A stretch of 64,000 nucleotides of DNA from Guadua angustifolia (taxonomy: Eukaryota > Streptophyta > Magnoliopsida > Poales > Poaceae): assembly GCA_036346375.1 (NCBI GenBank), contig CM070520.1:20932852-20996851 (forward strand), written 5' to 3'. Made by a program: the position numbers and the translations under genes. A model generated the notes under the pieces. It searched no databases. It was not told the DNA's origin and was given only the letters and a program-made list of their open reading frames with translations. Below are positions 9,933 to 21,405 of this stretch, piece after piece (within the stretch, counting starts at the first letter, position 1; every line of letters starts with the position of its first letter).

Positions 9933-12900
9933 GATGGACGATGAAGCATTTATGTTAAGTTTGATTGCGGGATTGATGGTCATGAGATTACGAAGCTGCA
10001 CCCGCCATCGAGGCCAATGAGGCTTGCAGAGCACGATGAGGTCAGCAGAGCACGATGAGGCGGCGAGGTAACAATCATCCACGCTCATGATTGTCGGTTC
10101 CACTACCATGCTAAGCCAACATCTCGACCCGCTCATGATTGTACCATGCTTTCAGATCGGTCAACCAGCGAGCAATCACGTCGGCGAGGTCCAAGCAAGA
10201 AGAAGAAGGCAAGACATGTTATCACCGGTCGGCGAGGACGGCCGACCTCTTGCACCCTCGGGGCGCTTGGGCGTTCAATTCGGCATGTGGCGCCCACGTT
10301 AGGGACCACGTGGCAATTAGCATAGCAAAATGGGATCCGGTCCTCATGATACGAAGAACATGCTTTGGAACGATGTGAAGGAGACATTCACCTTCCCCAA
10401 GGGACCGAAGAGAAGGTGAAGAGTTACACTCTCAAGAAGATGGCGGTCGATTCCGCACTTATAAAAAGAAGTCAACACGGAGTATATCAAGAAGAATCGA
10501 ACGCCGACTTCAACAAGCACCCAAAGTTGCAAGATCACCGGGATGCGTTAGAACTACAAGACTTGGACGAAGGTCAAAGTTTGAGTGAGAAGAATAAGTT
10601 GAATGCATGAAGAAGAATTATCACCACCGACTCGCCCGGTGGTTACCGCCATGCAATACCAAAATGGGAGAAGAGGAACAGACACGCTAGCGAAGGGTAT
10701 CGCACCCGCAACAACGGATTGGCCCGACAGAGCAAAGCATTGGTTCTATGCTCACGGCGGCGCCCTTGATGATAACGGCAATGCTGTGTTTGGGGAGGTG
10801 CTAAGAGATGTGGCTAGAAGGCTTGTACAGTCCATCGAGGAGACTTCCCAGGGTAGCTTTGTGCCAAACAGGGAGAACGACGCGCTAACAAGGGCCTTGC
10901 AAAATCCAGAGCACCTGGACGTACGAGGCGCCGGCGTTGTCCCGTGGAAGGTTGGTTTCGCCAGACGCCGGAGCTATAGGAGTCGGGGAGGAGCAAGGCT
11001 CGACAGATTCAACGACTTAGTGCGCTTGAAGAACGCTGAATCAAACAAATGAGAGAATGCAAGAAGAGATCCGAAGAGCGGTGCAGCTAGCCTTGAGCCA
11101 ACAAATATGAGACGGGCCAAGAACCTCCAAGTAATCCAGACATCATTAGCCCCTCCGGCAATGCAACAATGCGCTTCCGGTCATGGCGAATGGACTTGGA
11201 CAAGTATCCGTAGAGACGACATCGGCAATGGACACCTTGTGAGCTGCATATCCAAGCGCTGAACCTTACCTTCAAGGCGGCCGATGGTATGGCTCACCCA
11301 TTAGAGCCGGGCAGCTTATCCATGGCCAACAGATACCGTTAGGATACTCCAAGGTCTCGGTGGAGGAGGTTCGCCTGTACGAGGACCTTGACCTCGAAAT
11401 TCTCGGAGGTGACGGACTACGGCTAGGAGAAGCAAGACACAATTTCATCCTGTGGCGTAAACGGTACATAATTTTTCGAGATAACATGGACTTGTCCTCT
11501 CCGCTGAAGAAGCCCGAGAAGAAACCCGCCTCCTCCCAAGAACTCGCTCCTACACCACCTCCTCGCAAGATATAAGCCCGACAAGAAGCCCATCTCCTAC
11601 ACCATCTCCTGCACATATAAGCCCCGAAGAAGCCTGTCTCCTCCCAAGAAGGCGCCGACTCCTACACCACCTCCCGCACATAAGCGCCACAAGAACCCGT
11701 CTCCTCCCAAGAAGGCGCCACCAAGGAATGAAGCCAGCTCGCCAAGAGTTCCCAAGAAGACGGGTCCTCCACCCAATCCAAGAAGTCGGTGAACTTCCGG
11801 CGGCCGTATGATATGAACGATGAGGAGATCAAGAAGGTGGTAAAAGGAGAGGTAACTAAATTTCTTAAACCCAAGTCACCAGAGAAGAAGGTTCAACTCG
11901 CATGTAAGAATTTTATAAAGGCTTAATGACTATTAAAAATTTGAAGGATAAAAGGAAATGCCTCGCAAATCAAACTACGAAAGCGCACATTGAGTAAGGA
12001 ATGCCCCAAGAAGAAGATGTCACCGAGGGAAGAGTAAGGAGATGCAAAATTCTTCAAGAAACCGCCTTATCGCAAATCAAATATTAGGCACGGAAAAGAT
12101 TGAGGTTGCCCAAGTAAAATGGTTATTTAAAATGGGTGGGTCATTGGTCGTGCATGAGGAGCTGCCCTAGCTAACGACAAAGATGCGCAATTTCATGAAT
12201 GGTACTTGGACGCAACCAAGCATGGTCTAGAGATGTTCATGTCAAGTTTAAGCAACAAGATTTTTTTCATGTGAAGGTCAATTTGTTGTCGATCGACTAC
12301 ATGTATGATCTATACCAGACAGACGCCCTCAGCGTGAGCTTGATGGGTTGCTGGACTCTGTAAGTGTCTTAATTATTTACAAAAAACTATCGTGCACTTC
12401 CTTGTACTATACTAACTTGCAAGCCTAACTAATTTCTTATGTAGCATGGAGATACAAAGATGCCAAGGATCGATTTTCGACATAGGCTTCATGGACCCAA
12501 TGAGTTATCAACGAGACAACCGTTAGAGACCACCCAAGCGAAACAGAGACTAATGTATTCAATGCGCTAATGGGTCAAAGATATAAGTCAAAGATATATC
12601 TAGCCTACTCATTTGAGTACGTGTTTTCGTACCACCTCATTCTACTCCTTTTTCATAACACGATGTTAGAACTAATTAGTTATCTATGTTGACACATCTA
12701 TGTATAGTTTTCATCGGATTCTTCTTATGATCGAGCTAGATCGTAGCTCGATCACAATTATGGACTCGCAAAGGAGACCAGGTTGAAAAGTATCAAAACT
12801 TTATCGACATGCTCGACCGGTATTAATTCTTGTTCCTTTTATTATCGTACTAGCTCTATTTCCTTCAATTTGAAACAAATTCTAATCATGTACAATTCAG

Positions 12901-13422
12901 AATCACATGTGTAGTGCATTCACACGGTTCCGCTAAAAACGTATGCGCATTCAAGGAGAAATTTGACATTACAATTGCCTCTCGTATAACGATATCATAA
13001 TGCTAGCTTTTTAGTTAGTTAACTTAATTTCCTTGCATCCATTTCACGCTTTCAACTTTTTCCATCGCAGATCTTGACTCACCACGGGTAACAATTTATG
13101 CGGCTACTATGTATGCGTGAGTTTATGCACACCCAAACCGGAGCCGCCGACCGCGTGCTAAAAGGCAACAAGGGGGTGAGTAAATATAATTACTAGCTTT
13201 AATGATGTATAGGTACTCCTTATATCTTGTACAAGTTCAAGTATTGATTAGTTAATGACTTAACGATAGGTGCCTCAACATTTGGCGGAACAAGGTTCGG
13301 AACTCTCGCCGGCACGAGTGAGAGCAATCCAAGAACAACTCGTCGGCTTTATTTACGATGAGGTCGTAAATCCAAAAGGCGAGTTTCACGAACCAATGTT
13401 TAACGGTTGTGCCCTTCAATAA
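9933..13422 (+). pseudogene. CACTA second gene: Transposase_24-like N part plus Ulp1 (C48) cysteine-protease-like C part, frameshifted
   Basis: A candidate ATG is at 9933 (MDDEAF). At 10290-10620 frames give RDHVAISIAKWDP, DVKETFTFPKG, KVKSYTLKKMA and NKHPKL, typical of the plant Ptta/En/Spm protein family (Transposase_24). An open frame at 10603-11052 adds DWPDRAKHWFYAHGGALDD and EETSQGSFVPNRENDALTRAL. A Lys/Pro-rich linker follows (11500-11900). From about 12170 a Ulp1-like domain appears: HRILLMIELD with the His region at 12712, and NNLCGYYVCEFMH with the putative catalytic Cys codon at 13099-13101. The end is AIQEQLVGFIYDEVVNPKGEF with stop TAA at 13420-13422. Intron-like boundaries are visible at 12360/12444 and 13178/13270 (GTGAGT...TAG). 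Function is inferred as the element's accessory DNA-binding/deSUMOylase-like protein. Frameshifts and stops break it. Confidence 0.8.
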
Positions 13423-13737
13423 GGACTAGTGAATCGTCGGGTCGACATCTACGGCTAGCAAGAGCAATGCGCGTAAAAGATCCCGATGCGAATGTAAGGA
13501 AAAAATACTCAAGTTGTAATTAAAGTTGTGTACATATATATTGATACATTAGACGATGAGCGAAAGAACAAATATGTGTACATATTTTAATACATTAGAT
13601 GTAATTAAATTTGTTAATGAATGTTCATGATTTAATTATCGTGCAAAGTGCATGATTGATTATCTGTGCTTTTAATTAGTTGTGATTTAACACACACACA
13701 TATAATAGCTAATGGAGAAATAGACCTATATATATAC
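13423..13737 (+). other. 3' flank of the second gene, nothing recognised
   Basis: AT-rich sequence with repeated tgtacatat and ttgatacattaga words. It probably holds the 3' UTR and polyadenylation region; no coding signal. Confidence 0.5.
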
Positions 13738-13997
13738 AAAACATCGATGCACTGTTGGAGAAACCAACAGGCATCGATGAGGGTTCATCGATGCTGCTGG
13801 AGACACCAACCGCATCGATGTGGTTCTCGAGGGTTCCCATGCGCGCCACGTGTGACTTCAACCGGCATCGATACTCTATCAAGACGGGTGAGGGAACCGG
13901 ATCGATGCCTTTGAGCATCAGTCCGGATAGCTCATCTGGGTTCAAAACCGTACTAAAGGCTCTTTGAACCGTACTAAATGCCCTTTCCGTAGTAGTG
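13738..13997 (+). repeat. CACTA-1 right subterminal and terminal repeats
   Basis: It contains several copies of catcgatg, gagacaccaaccgcatcgatg, atcaagacggg and gaaccgtactaaa, mirroring the left end, and finishes with TTTCCGTAGTAGTG at 13997. Compared with the left terminus, the inverted repeat matches CACTACTAC(A/G)GA and then diverges. Confidence 0.85.
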
Positions 13998-16618
13998 GCT
14001 GTCTCCCCCCTTCTGCTCTCTATTCTCACCGTATGCATACAGTGGTGTTGTTTTTGGAATTTTTTTTTGTGCAAAATTATTAGTATTAGATTGTAGAATA
14101 CTACCAGTATTTGTGTTGTGTAGAAAACTGCTAATTTACTATTTGCATTTTTTTTCTCATTCAAAAGAGTGTATTTGTGTTGTCCGATATGTATGTGTAC
14201 TCTCTTTGTGGATACTAGTATTGGATATGCAATATGCTCATGTATGTGTACCTATTGTACAGCTCAACTATTGCTGTCAGCCTGTCACAATTTCTTTTGG
14301 ATGCAAAATTCTGTCTTGTGTCAACAACGATGTGTATGCTCATGGTATTTGCATCGTACGACTTTCAAATTTCAGACGGAGAGAAGTACACCGAATTAGA
14401 TCAGTGGGCCTTCATAGTGCAAATACTCCCAGGACAGGTTCCTGTGTACTCCCAGGACAGAAACTGTAACTTAAGCGGTTTCTGATTCTCAGTATCATCC
14501 GATCAAGTCAATGAATGGTTTAGATCATCTAACGGTGTGCTGCTACACTGAAAAGTCAGCACAACCTTTTTTAATAGTATTTTGAGAATATCTGTACCGA
14601 TCCATGTGTTAAACAGTTCCAATTGCATTAGATCTTTTTCCATACTCGCAATACCTCAATATTAGCAACCACATACTATCCAAAATACTTGAGCTGTCAC
14701 GGATCTTAATGCACAACCAACAGCCATGATTAGGGTTGTGAATACAACCGGTTGTACATGCGACTTTCCGGTGAATGCACGCACGATCACTCGATGGTAT
14801 AGTACGTGTTGTTTGGTCAAGTAAAAGGACAGCCATTTCTCGATCGGCAGCTATAGTGGGGTAGAAATTAAAGAAAACCGGCCGTGACGATCGTGCAACT
14901 TCTTGGATCAAAGGGTTCGTGATCATGATTAGGGTTAGCTAAATCCGTGCGTCACATGGGCTATATTATTTAGATATTTATAAATGTTAATAATGTTAAT
15001 TATTAACATTAGTCATGTGCTTTTGCGTTGCGTCATGTGCTTTTGCGTTGCAACAAAAACTCAATTTGCGATAAAAAAATTTCTTTGCTACAAAAGTAAG
15101 TAAAACTCCCATAGACACAGCACTTTCAGAAAACAACATGTACGTTCTCTTTCATGTTCGATTAATTCGTGTCATTGAACTGACATAGACATTCAGATAT
15201 TACAAAAACCTTAAAAAATATTTTCTTTAATAGTGATTGTGGTGAGAAGTTACACAGAATCCACGATGCTCAATAACTGACAGGTGGGACAAAGGGTTTG
15301 TGTGACCACGTTATCATTGATGTGACTGAAAAAAGATAAGAGGTAGTATGGTTGGAGTGGTGAGAGTAGAGAACGGACGACCGCCACCAACTCCTAATTA
15401 GAAGTAGTAGAGATTATTTATATAAGATAATTTTAATTTTAAACTAAAGAATAAATTTGTAGTATTAAAGATTTCACTTTGACCAATGCAGGATTTGTCT
15501 ATCCTTCATATTCTTTGTTTTAAATTTACGTATATGCGGGCATTTTTATTGCAATTTTAATTCAAAGTTTTTGATGTAATATTTATAAATTAAAATTAAT
15601 TTTTATAATTGGTGGATGCTACAGTTTTTGGAACTATTATTCTGGTTTTTTTATATTTGTATAGTATATTCCTTTGTCTTGGAATTTTAGTTGCAAATTT
15701 GGATTTGTTAGGACTTAGGGCATACAAATTTTTTGCAATTTTAACTTCAAAATTGCCCCTATTTGTATTTATATATAGTATTTTTTGTAATTTATATTAA
15801 AAGTACATTCATATGGTGTATATATACACACACAAATAGACAATTCACATTACTATAATTGTCATCGCTGTGCAGTCACTATGTCAAAATTTTTGGCAAT
15901 CTCATTGTAAATTTAATTTGAAATATAAATTTTATATTTTTTGATTTATATTTAATTTGACACCATAATTTTTTGAAAAAATAATTCCATATTTACATAT
16001 CTCTATGCTAAATTATTTGAAAGATAAATAGATGGATTTGTATAGAGGAATTCTTTCAGTTAGTTGGATTAGCATTTGATGCAGTTTAGAAAGAAGGTAA
16101 AAAAGAATCATCTTGAACCAGAACAAACAAATAATGATCTTCAAGAGCGTATTGGAATCTGCATACCTTGAATTTTTTTTTCCTTTCGTGTGACTACCAT
16201 CATTCTTCATGCATCTTTTGATTTGTGCTCCGTCCCCACAATTAAACATGAGTTTACAATTTGAGTTGTATCTAGGCTTTTTTTAAGCAAAGTTGTATCC
16301 GGACATAGGTAGCTAGCTATTTTACGTAATTGGGGCATGTTATGTGTATTTATTTTTCTATTGTACTTACCAGGTAGGTGAAATCTAAGAATTCTATGAT
16401 CACTATTTTTTTTCCTTTGGCTGTGATTAACGTAGGAATTTTTAGCTATTATTTTTTCAATTATTATAAGAATTTCTAGCATTTTACTTCTTGGAATTAA
16501 AGTGAGGGCTCCTAGAAGAGCCTCAAATTAATAAGGAAGATAAAGAAAGATTGATCTCCAACAACAAATTACGAGAAAATCTTGCGTGGTCCAATATATA
16601 TTCGGTCTGGTTTCTAGT
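13998..16618. other. Intergenic stretch between the two CACTA elements
   Basis: Open frames at 14113-14485 overlap in three frames and match nothing I recognise. The rest is AT-rich. Visible details are a cccaggacag repeat at 14429-14461, a palindrome aatgttaataatgttaattattaacatt near 14983-15010, and a 20-bp tandem duplication at 15012-15051. No exon structure or RNA gene could be supported. Confidence 0.5.
15012..15051 (+). repeat. Perfect 20-bp tandem duplication
   Basis: gtcatgtgcttttgcgttgc occurs twice head-to-tail with no mismatch, next to the short palindrome near 14985-15010. Confidence 0.95.
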
Positions 16619-17010
16619 CACTACTACAGAACGGCACATCAGAATCGGTTCTTTTTTAGCATTAGAATCGGTTCTAGTGGCGATACGATGTCCTTATATA
16701 GTGATGAGGTGGAGCTATCAGAATCGGTTTTGACCCGATCGTGATAAAATGTCATCAGAATCGGTTCTTTAAGGGAAATGATTCTGATGACCCCTCATCG
16801 AATCGGTTCAGTGAAGTGATTCGATGACCCGTCATCGAATCGGTTCTTTAAGAAAAGTGATTCTGATGACGGTGTCATCAGAATCACTTTTCTTAAAGAA
16901 CCGATTCTGATGACGGGGTCATCAGAATCACTCCCTTAAAGAACCGATTCTGATGAGGGGATCATCATAATCACTTCCCTTAAAGAACCGATTTTGATGA
17001 CCCATTGGGG
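16619..17010 (-). repeat. CACTA-2 intact terminus and subterminal repeats
   Basis: About ten copies of a roughly 40-bp unit, catcagaatcggttctttaag then gaaatgattctgatgacc, in both orientations. The centre is a near-perfect palindrome: arms 16832-16870 and 16874-16912 around ggt. The terminus CACTACTACAGA is at 16619. Confidence 0.88.
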
Positions 17011-17280
17011 TGTGCCATTTTTGCAAATTCTCCAAAAAAAGCACAGATTAAATTCTCAATACAGAATGCACAATATATATCATCACATTCACGTAACGTA
17101 ACACGTGATGCATATATCACATTCACGTAACGTAAACGCTTTAATTACAACACATATATATCATAGTCGCTCACAATATACAACTCAAACATGCTTGACA
17201 ATCAAGACATCGACTTCCTCGACTGAGATCAAATTGACATATATTATTAATATTGTTTTCATATGGACTAGTAGGATGCT

Positions 17281-20200
17281 TCAGATCTCTAAACCTGCCA
17301 TCCTCTCGATATAACTTCTAACCAAGACCACCGCATAAGTGGTCTCAGTAAATTGTTGAGTGCTTTGTTGTCTAAACTCTTCTGGGGATATTGATCTTCT
17401 CGCAAAATGAAATGATCAGATTAATTTCAGTTTCAAAATTTCTATGTAAAAGGCTAGGTATATTATTATGCACGACATATACCTTAGGGAAAAGTTGTGA
17501 GTTGCCGACCACGATGAGCATGTACTGCATGACATAGAAGCCGCAATGGTCACCGCCCTTACTGTTGATGGCACTGTGAAGAGAGAAAAGAAATTCAGCC
17601 CACGAAGATTAGATGTCAAAAAATTAATCATATATATGCTAGGCACTTGTACCTTAAATCGCTTATATCGCAGTTGTCTTGCCCTTTTTGTCGTCGTATG
17701 GCCCTCCTTCATCGACATAGTCCGAGAAACCCTGCATACATTGGAGAGCACCATTGAGTAAAAAATAAACGTAGTTAAATTCCTCGATGTGTTAGGTTAC
17801 AATAATGTGCTTACTTGTGCAAAGGAGGCTTGATCACAGATGCCATCGGTCTCTTCTCGATCGAGTTAAATGTGTAGATGTGGTTTTCACTCGAACGAGG
17901 ACGAGTAGAACCCAATGGTTGCTTATTAAATAAAATGTAGTGCAAGGAAATAAGTTCACATACGGTTTTAAGTGCGCATAAGTAATTGAATCGAAAAGTA
18001 CTACTTACTCCTCGTGGTACGGCAATACAATGAAGTCCTTCTTCGACTCACTTTTGCAATACCCCTTGATGTAGCTAGCAACGAACTCCGCTTGAAGCCT
18101 AGCCAAGGTCGCAGACACAAGGTCGGGTCGACAAACCCAACTTCGTAGATGCGCCACGGCTCGTTGTCTCATTATCCCGCAACTCGTGTTGAAAGTGAGA
18201 AAACATAATGCAAAATCCTATAAAAGTCATGAGCGCAAGCTATATGGTGTGATACTCACAGCGTCCATGATCGTAAAGTAGAAATATCGATCGCTTTCAT
18301 TTGGTACACACGGAATAAATCCTCAAACCGACGGGAATGTTCCATGCTCCTCACGGTGAAAATGTACCTTTTTATACTTCACGTTGAAGTCGACTCGACG
18401 CTCTTCCCCCTTCACCTTATCAAGGTACCATCCATGGAGGAGGCGAGTCCACTTGCCTAGATCATTCAGTTCGTGCAATGCAATCAGGGGCTTTCCATGC
18501 TCGTAGGCCTTATAATCATACAGGGTGCCTGTGGCCTATGCTGACTTTTCTTTCTGGGCCGAAGGAGTCTTCGAGGTCGGGGCAGTGGGCTTTTCAGGTA
18601 CCTCAAGGGGCGTTGTGGCCTCTGTCAGCTTTGCCCTCTTGGCGGAAGGAGTCTCGGAGGCCTCCTGTGGTTCTACGGGAGCAGGAGCAAGAGGAGGCGC
18701 AAGCGCAGGAGCAGAGCAGGAGGAGGAGGCGGAGGAAGGAGCGAGGATCGAGCAGGCAGGAGGCAGGATCAGAGCAGGAGGCAGAGCAGGAGGCAGGATC
18801 AGAGCAGGAGGCAGGAGCAGAGCGGAGGAGGAGCAGGAGCAGGGATCAGCGCAGGAGCAGGAGCAGGAGCAAAGCAGGAGGAACCTCTGAAGCACGATAT
18901 ATTTAACTTATCGCAGAGTAATCGAATGGTAGAGAAGACGTGGAGGGACTTTTTACCTTGACCAAGATGACACCGTCGTGGGCCACTTGATGAACGATAT
19001 GCGTGCTTGCCCGAGAGTGGTGATATCTTCGTTGGGGGGAAATCGAGCACATGTGATAAGAAGTCTTCGTGGGCGAGTCCACCGCACCCTCATGTAGCCC
19101 TTCCCCACAGTCGACCATGCACAAGATGTCGGTCTCGTTGCATGGAAATGCAACCCGCGTGCACCTCGACGGAAATCCATCCTCCGTCATGATGGTGAGT
19201 CGGCACTTCGCAGCACTGCAAGAAGTGTACAACTTGAGGAAAAACATTGCGGAGTTACACTCGTAGCTTTAACTCAGAAAAATTAATTATTACCTTCACC
19301 GGGACCGGTCTTATCATTTTTGGAACCGCACTGCTAGGTCGGCACGACTTCCCTATGACAATGAGGGCATCCGCTCGACTGGGAAATCATCGCCATCATC
19401 TCGCCCTCAGCGATCCTCACATGCCATCATCTCCTCTTATCTCCTCCTCACGCCGTGGTCATCTCCCCTCATCTCCTCCTTAATCTCCTCCTCACCGCTC
19501 CCTTAGTGTGTCCTTGAGGCGCCTCACGTGCTCGCCATGACCTTGATACTGAAGCGCCATCTTGAAAGTAGGACTTCTTCGTGTGTCCCGCCTCACGGCA
19601 AGCACCGCCCCTTATGGTCGGACTTCCGATCGCAGACGACAGATGTCCTGCGACCCTTGGCTCAGAAGGTCCCTGTTCTTTTCACCGGCTTACCTCTTCC
19701 CGTAATAAGCGAGTACTGAATTAGATTTGAAATACAACAAGTTGGGTCAATTGTATTGTACTAAGTTAGATGTCTTACGATGGTAGAGACGACTTGAGCG
19801 GTAGCGGGGTTTGCAACTACAAGCTGCCCGTCAGAGTTTTCTTTGTCCTCGCTAATACCCGAGCTATGCGTGCCGCTCCTCGGATATGTGGGAGTAAGGC
19901 ATCACCGTCCCTGAGTGAGCGCACTCCTCGGCTTGTCGCGCCCACTCGCTTTCTTCCCTCATAGCCACTGACTGAGGTGGTGCGGGTGCGTGTTAAGCCT
20001 CCGGCAGCGGTGTTCCTCTCTCACCGCTCTGCCTCGGCGTACATTCTTCATCCTCGTGAACTCCGCCCAAACATCGTGGGTCACAAATGGATACTTTCGA
20101 ATGGTGTACGGCCTTTCAAAGACGCATCGCTGTGCATAAGGGTCTTGAAGTGCCTCAAGGCCACACCCATCCTCTTCAAAGCGTCTGCCTCATTGTGGGT

Positions 20201-20532
20201 TCATCGTCCTCCTCTATAATCCATTTACTCTTAACCTCGTCCCACAACCGATTCTTCGCTCGCGTGACTTCCTTTCTCCAATCCTTAATTGTTATGGGCA
20301 CTCTCTCCCTCACCAATTGGCCAAGAAATGACCGTATCGCCCCATGTACTTAGGAGGGCCCGTGCACTTCGTGATTGAAGCGGAGAACTCGCGACGTTCT
20401 CCTCAGAGCCCCATTGTTTGGTCCTCGGGTCTTCCTCACCTTACTCGCCCTTGAGTAATTGGAACCATGCTCGGCCCCTCGAAGACTTTTCTACTGTGTC
20501 ATGCACGAGCCGATGCTCTCTAGTTACGACAT
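17281..20532 (-). pseudogene. CACTA-2 second gene: Transposase_24-like N part plus Ulp1 (C48)-like C part
   Basis: Candidate ATG at 20530-20532. Reading leftwards: ITIKDWRKEVTRAKNRLWDEVKSKW-like residues (about 20310-20230); MRLTIMTEDGFP-type segment at 19250-19130; a Pro/Ala-rich linker (18540-18890); NDLGKWTRLLHGWYLDKVKGEER and FNVKYKKVHFHREEHGTFPS at 18480-18310; AEFVASYIKGYC and FIVLPYHEE at 18090-18010; HWVLLVL with the His motif near 17903-17918; GGDHCGFYVMQYML with the putative catalytic Cys codon at 17543-17545; a last exon ending YIERMAGLEI with stop at 17281-17283. His and Cys motifs of a Ulp1-like cysteine protease both survive. Intron boundaries GT/AG are visible after FPK near 17484. 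Several frameshifts remain. It is the counterpart of 9933-13422. Confidence 0.8.
18655..18890 (-). repeat. Purine-rich low-complexity tract coding the protein linker
   Basis: Plus strand is dominated by gcaggagcag and gaggaggag words. On the minus strand it reads Pro/Ala/Leu repeats (PALAPPLAPAP) that continue into VEPQEASETPSAKRAKLTEA, so it is the expanded linker of the second gene. The plus-strand Gln/Glu/Arg frames are shadows. Confidence 0.7.
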
Positions 20533-20689
20533 TTTGAGTTTTCTTATCTCGATAAGGTCATATGTGTGACATGAGAGAAAGCAATTTGAAGCTACTATAT
20601 GCACTTGACAATAAATCTTGTAAAGGATCAACAGATAATTCATAGTATGCAATTGTTCAACAAAGTCTATCTATTGACCAACTTAATAA

Positions 20690-20800
20690 GTTGGAATGAT
20701 AACTCCTAATCTCTAAATTGAACGGATACATGTGGGTTACGAACTTAAACTCTAACCTCTGCGCGGATAAAAAACAAAAGCCCATTCCATATGACAAGTG
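20690..20800 (-). repeat. Deleted third copy of the palindromic module
   Basis: The left edge gataactcctaatctctaaat and the right edge gggttacgaacttaaactctaacc are both present, but the roughly 300-bp palindromic body seen at 20967-21320 and 27507-27859 is missing. The flanks (ttgaccaactaa upstream, gataaaaaacaaaag downstream) also match the copy at 20967. Confidence 0.65.
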
Positions 20801-20966
20801 AATTTAGCACTAGCAGATGTTTACTTACACCAACAAGTTTCAGATTTCACAACATCAACAGAGAATTTGAGCATTAATGTACTAATGCAAGAATAGCAAC
20901 ACAAGAAGGTCAAGTTAGTGTTTACATAACATGTAATATCTGTTGACCAACTAAATACGCACTCAA

Positions 20967-21320
20967 CGATAACCCCTAATCTCTAAATAGGTTTGGTCCT
21001 AATCCCATTCGAGGATATGTGGTTCGAGCAAGTTCCTAAGTTGTTGTACAACTCAGAGAAAATTTGGCGATCATCTCATTGTTCTCCGGATACACGCCTC
21101 GACAACAGTCAAGAGGGTGTGTATCCGGAGAACACCAGGAAACGCTATCAAATCAACTCGAAGTTGTACAACATAGCTCAGAACTTGCCCAACCACATAT
21201 CCTCGAACTCGTCCAAAAACGTGGACAATTCGAGATCGCCGCTTATAAATATGCTATTCCAAATATTTATAAATAAGCACTCTCGAACGGGAGACGAGGT
21301 TACGCAACCTAAACTCTAAC
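20967..21320 (-). repeat. Palindromic module, copy 1 (upstream of the second gene)
   Basis: It runs from cgataacccctaatctctaa to gaggttacg...cctaaactctaac. It contains a 200-bp imperfect hairpin (21008-21207) whose outer arms are ttcgaggatatgtggtt and aaccacatatcctcgaa and whose inner arms are gttctccggatacac and gtgtatccggagaac. A second hairpin, gcttataaatat / atatttataaataagc, follows. The start codon of the second gene is about 435 bp further on in the gene's direction. Confidence 0.85.
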
Positions 21321-21405
21321 ATATGCCGAGATAAAAACAAAAGTAATATGTTGAAAGTAAACACATGTCTAAACAAAAGTAATATGCTAAAAGTGAATAT
21401 TACCA

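Larger units (their letters stand above)
1652..13997 (+). mobile_element. CACTA-1: complete En/Spm-type DNA transposon, 12.3 kb
   Basis: The element opens with CACTACTACAGA at 1652 and closes with CCGTAGTAGTG ending at 13997, an inverted terminal repeat starting CACTA as in the En/Spm superfamily. The three bases outside each end are identical (GCT at 1649-1651 and 13998-14000), which is the expected 3-bp target duplication and fixes the boundaries. Inside, in order: subterminal repeats, tandem duplications, a TNP2 transposase gene, a 95-bp repeat, a tRNA-like stretch, an internal subterminal-type array with TATA box, a GC-rich leader, a large tandem array, two hairpins, the second gene (Transposase_24/Ulp1-like) and the distal subterminal repeats. 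Both genes are broken, so the copy looks non-autonomous unless the breaks are sequence errors. Confidence 0.93.

Noticed and set aside
13709..14164. 151-codon minus-strand frame
   Set aside because: It crosses the CACTA-1 terminus and its subterminal repeats, so it is not a gene.
14113..14485. Candidate host exon between the CACTA elements
   Set aside because: Three overlapping frames, no recognisable motif, no supported splice structure.
18478..18906. Long plus-strand frames rich in Gln, Glu, Arg and Ala
   Set aside because: They are shadows of the purine-rich tract that encodes the Pro/Ala linker of the minus-strand second gene, which fits its neighbours.
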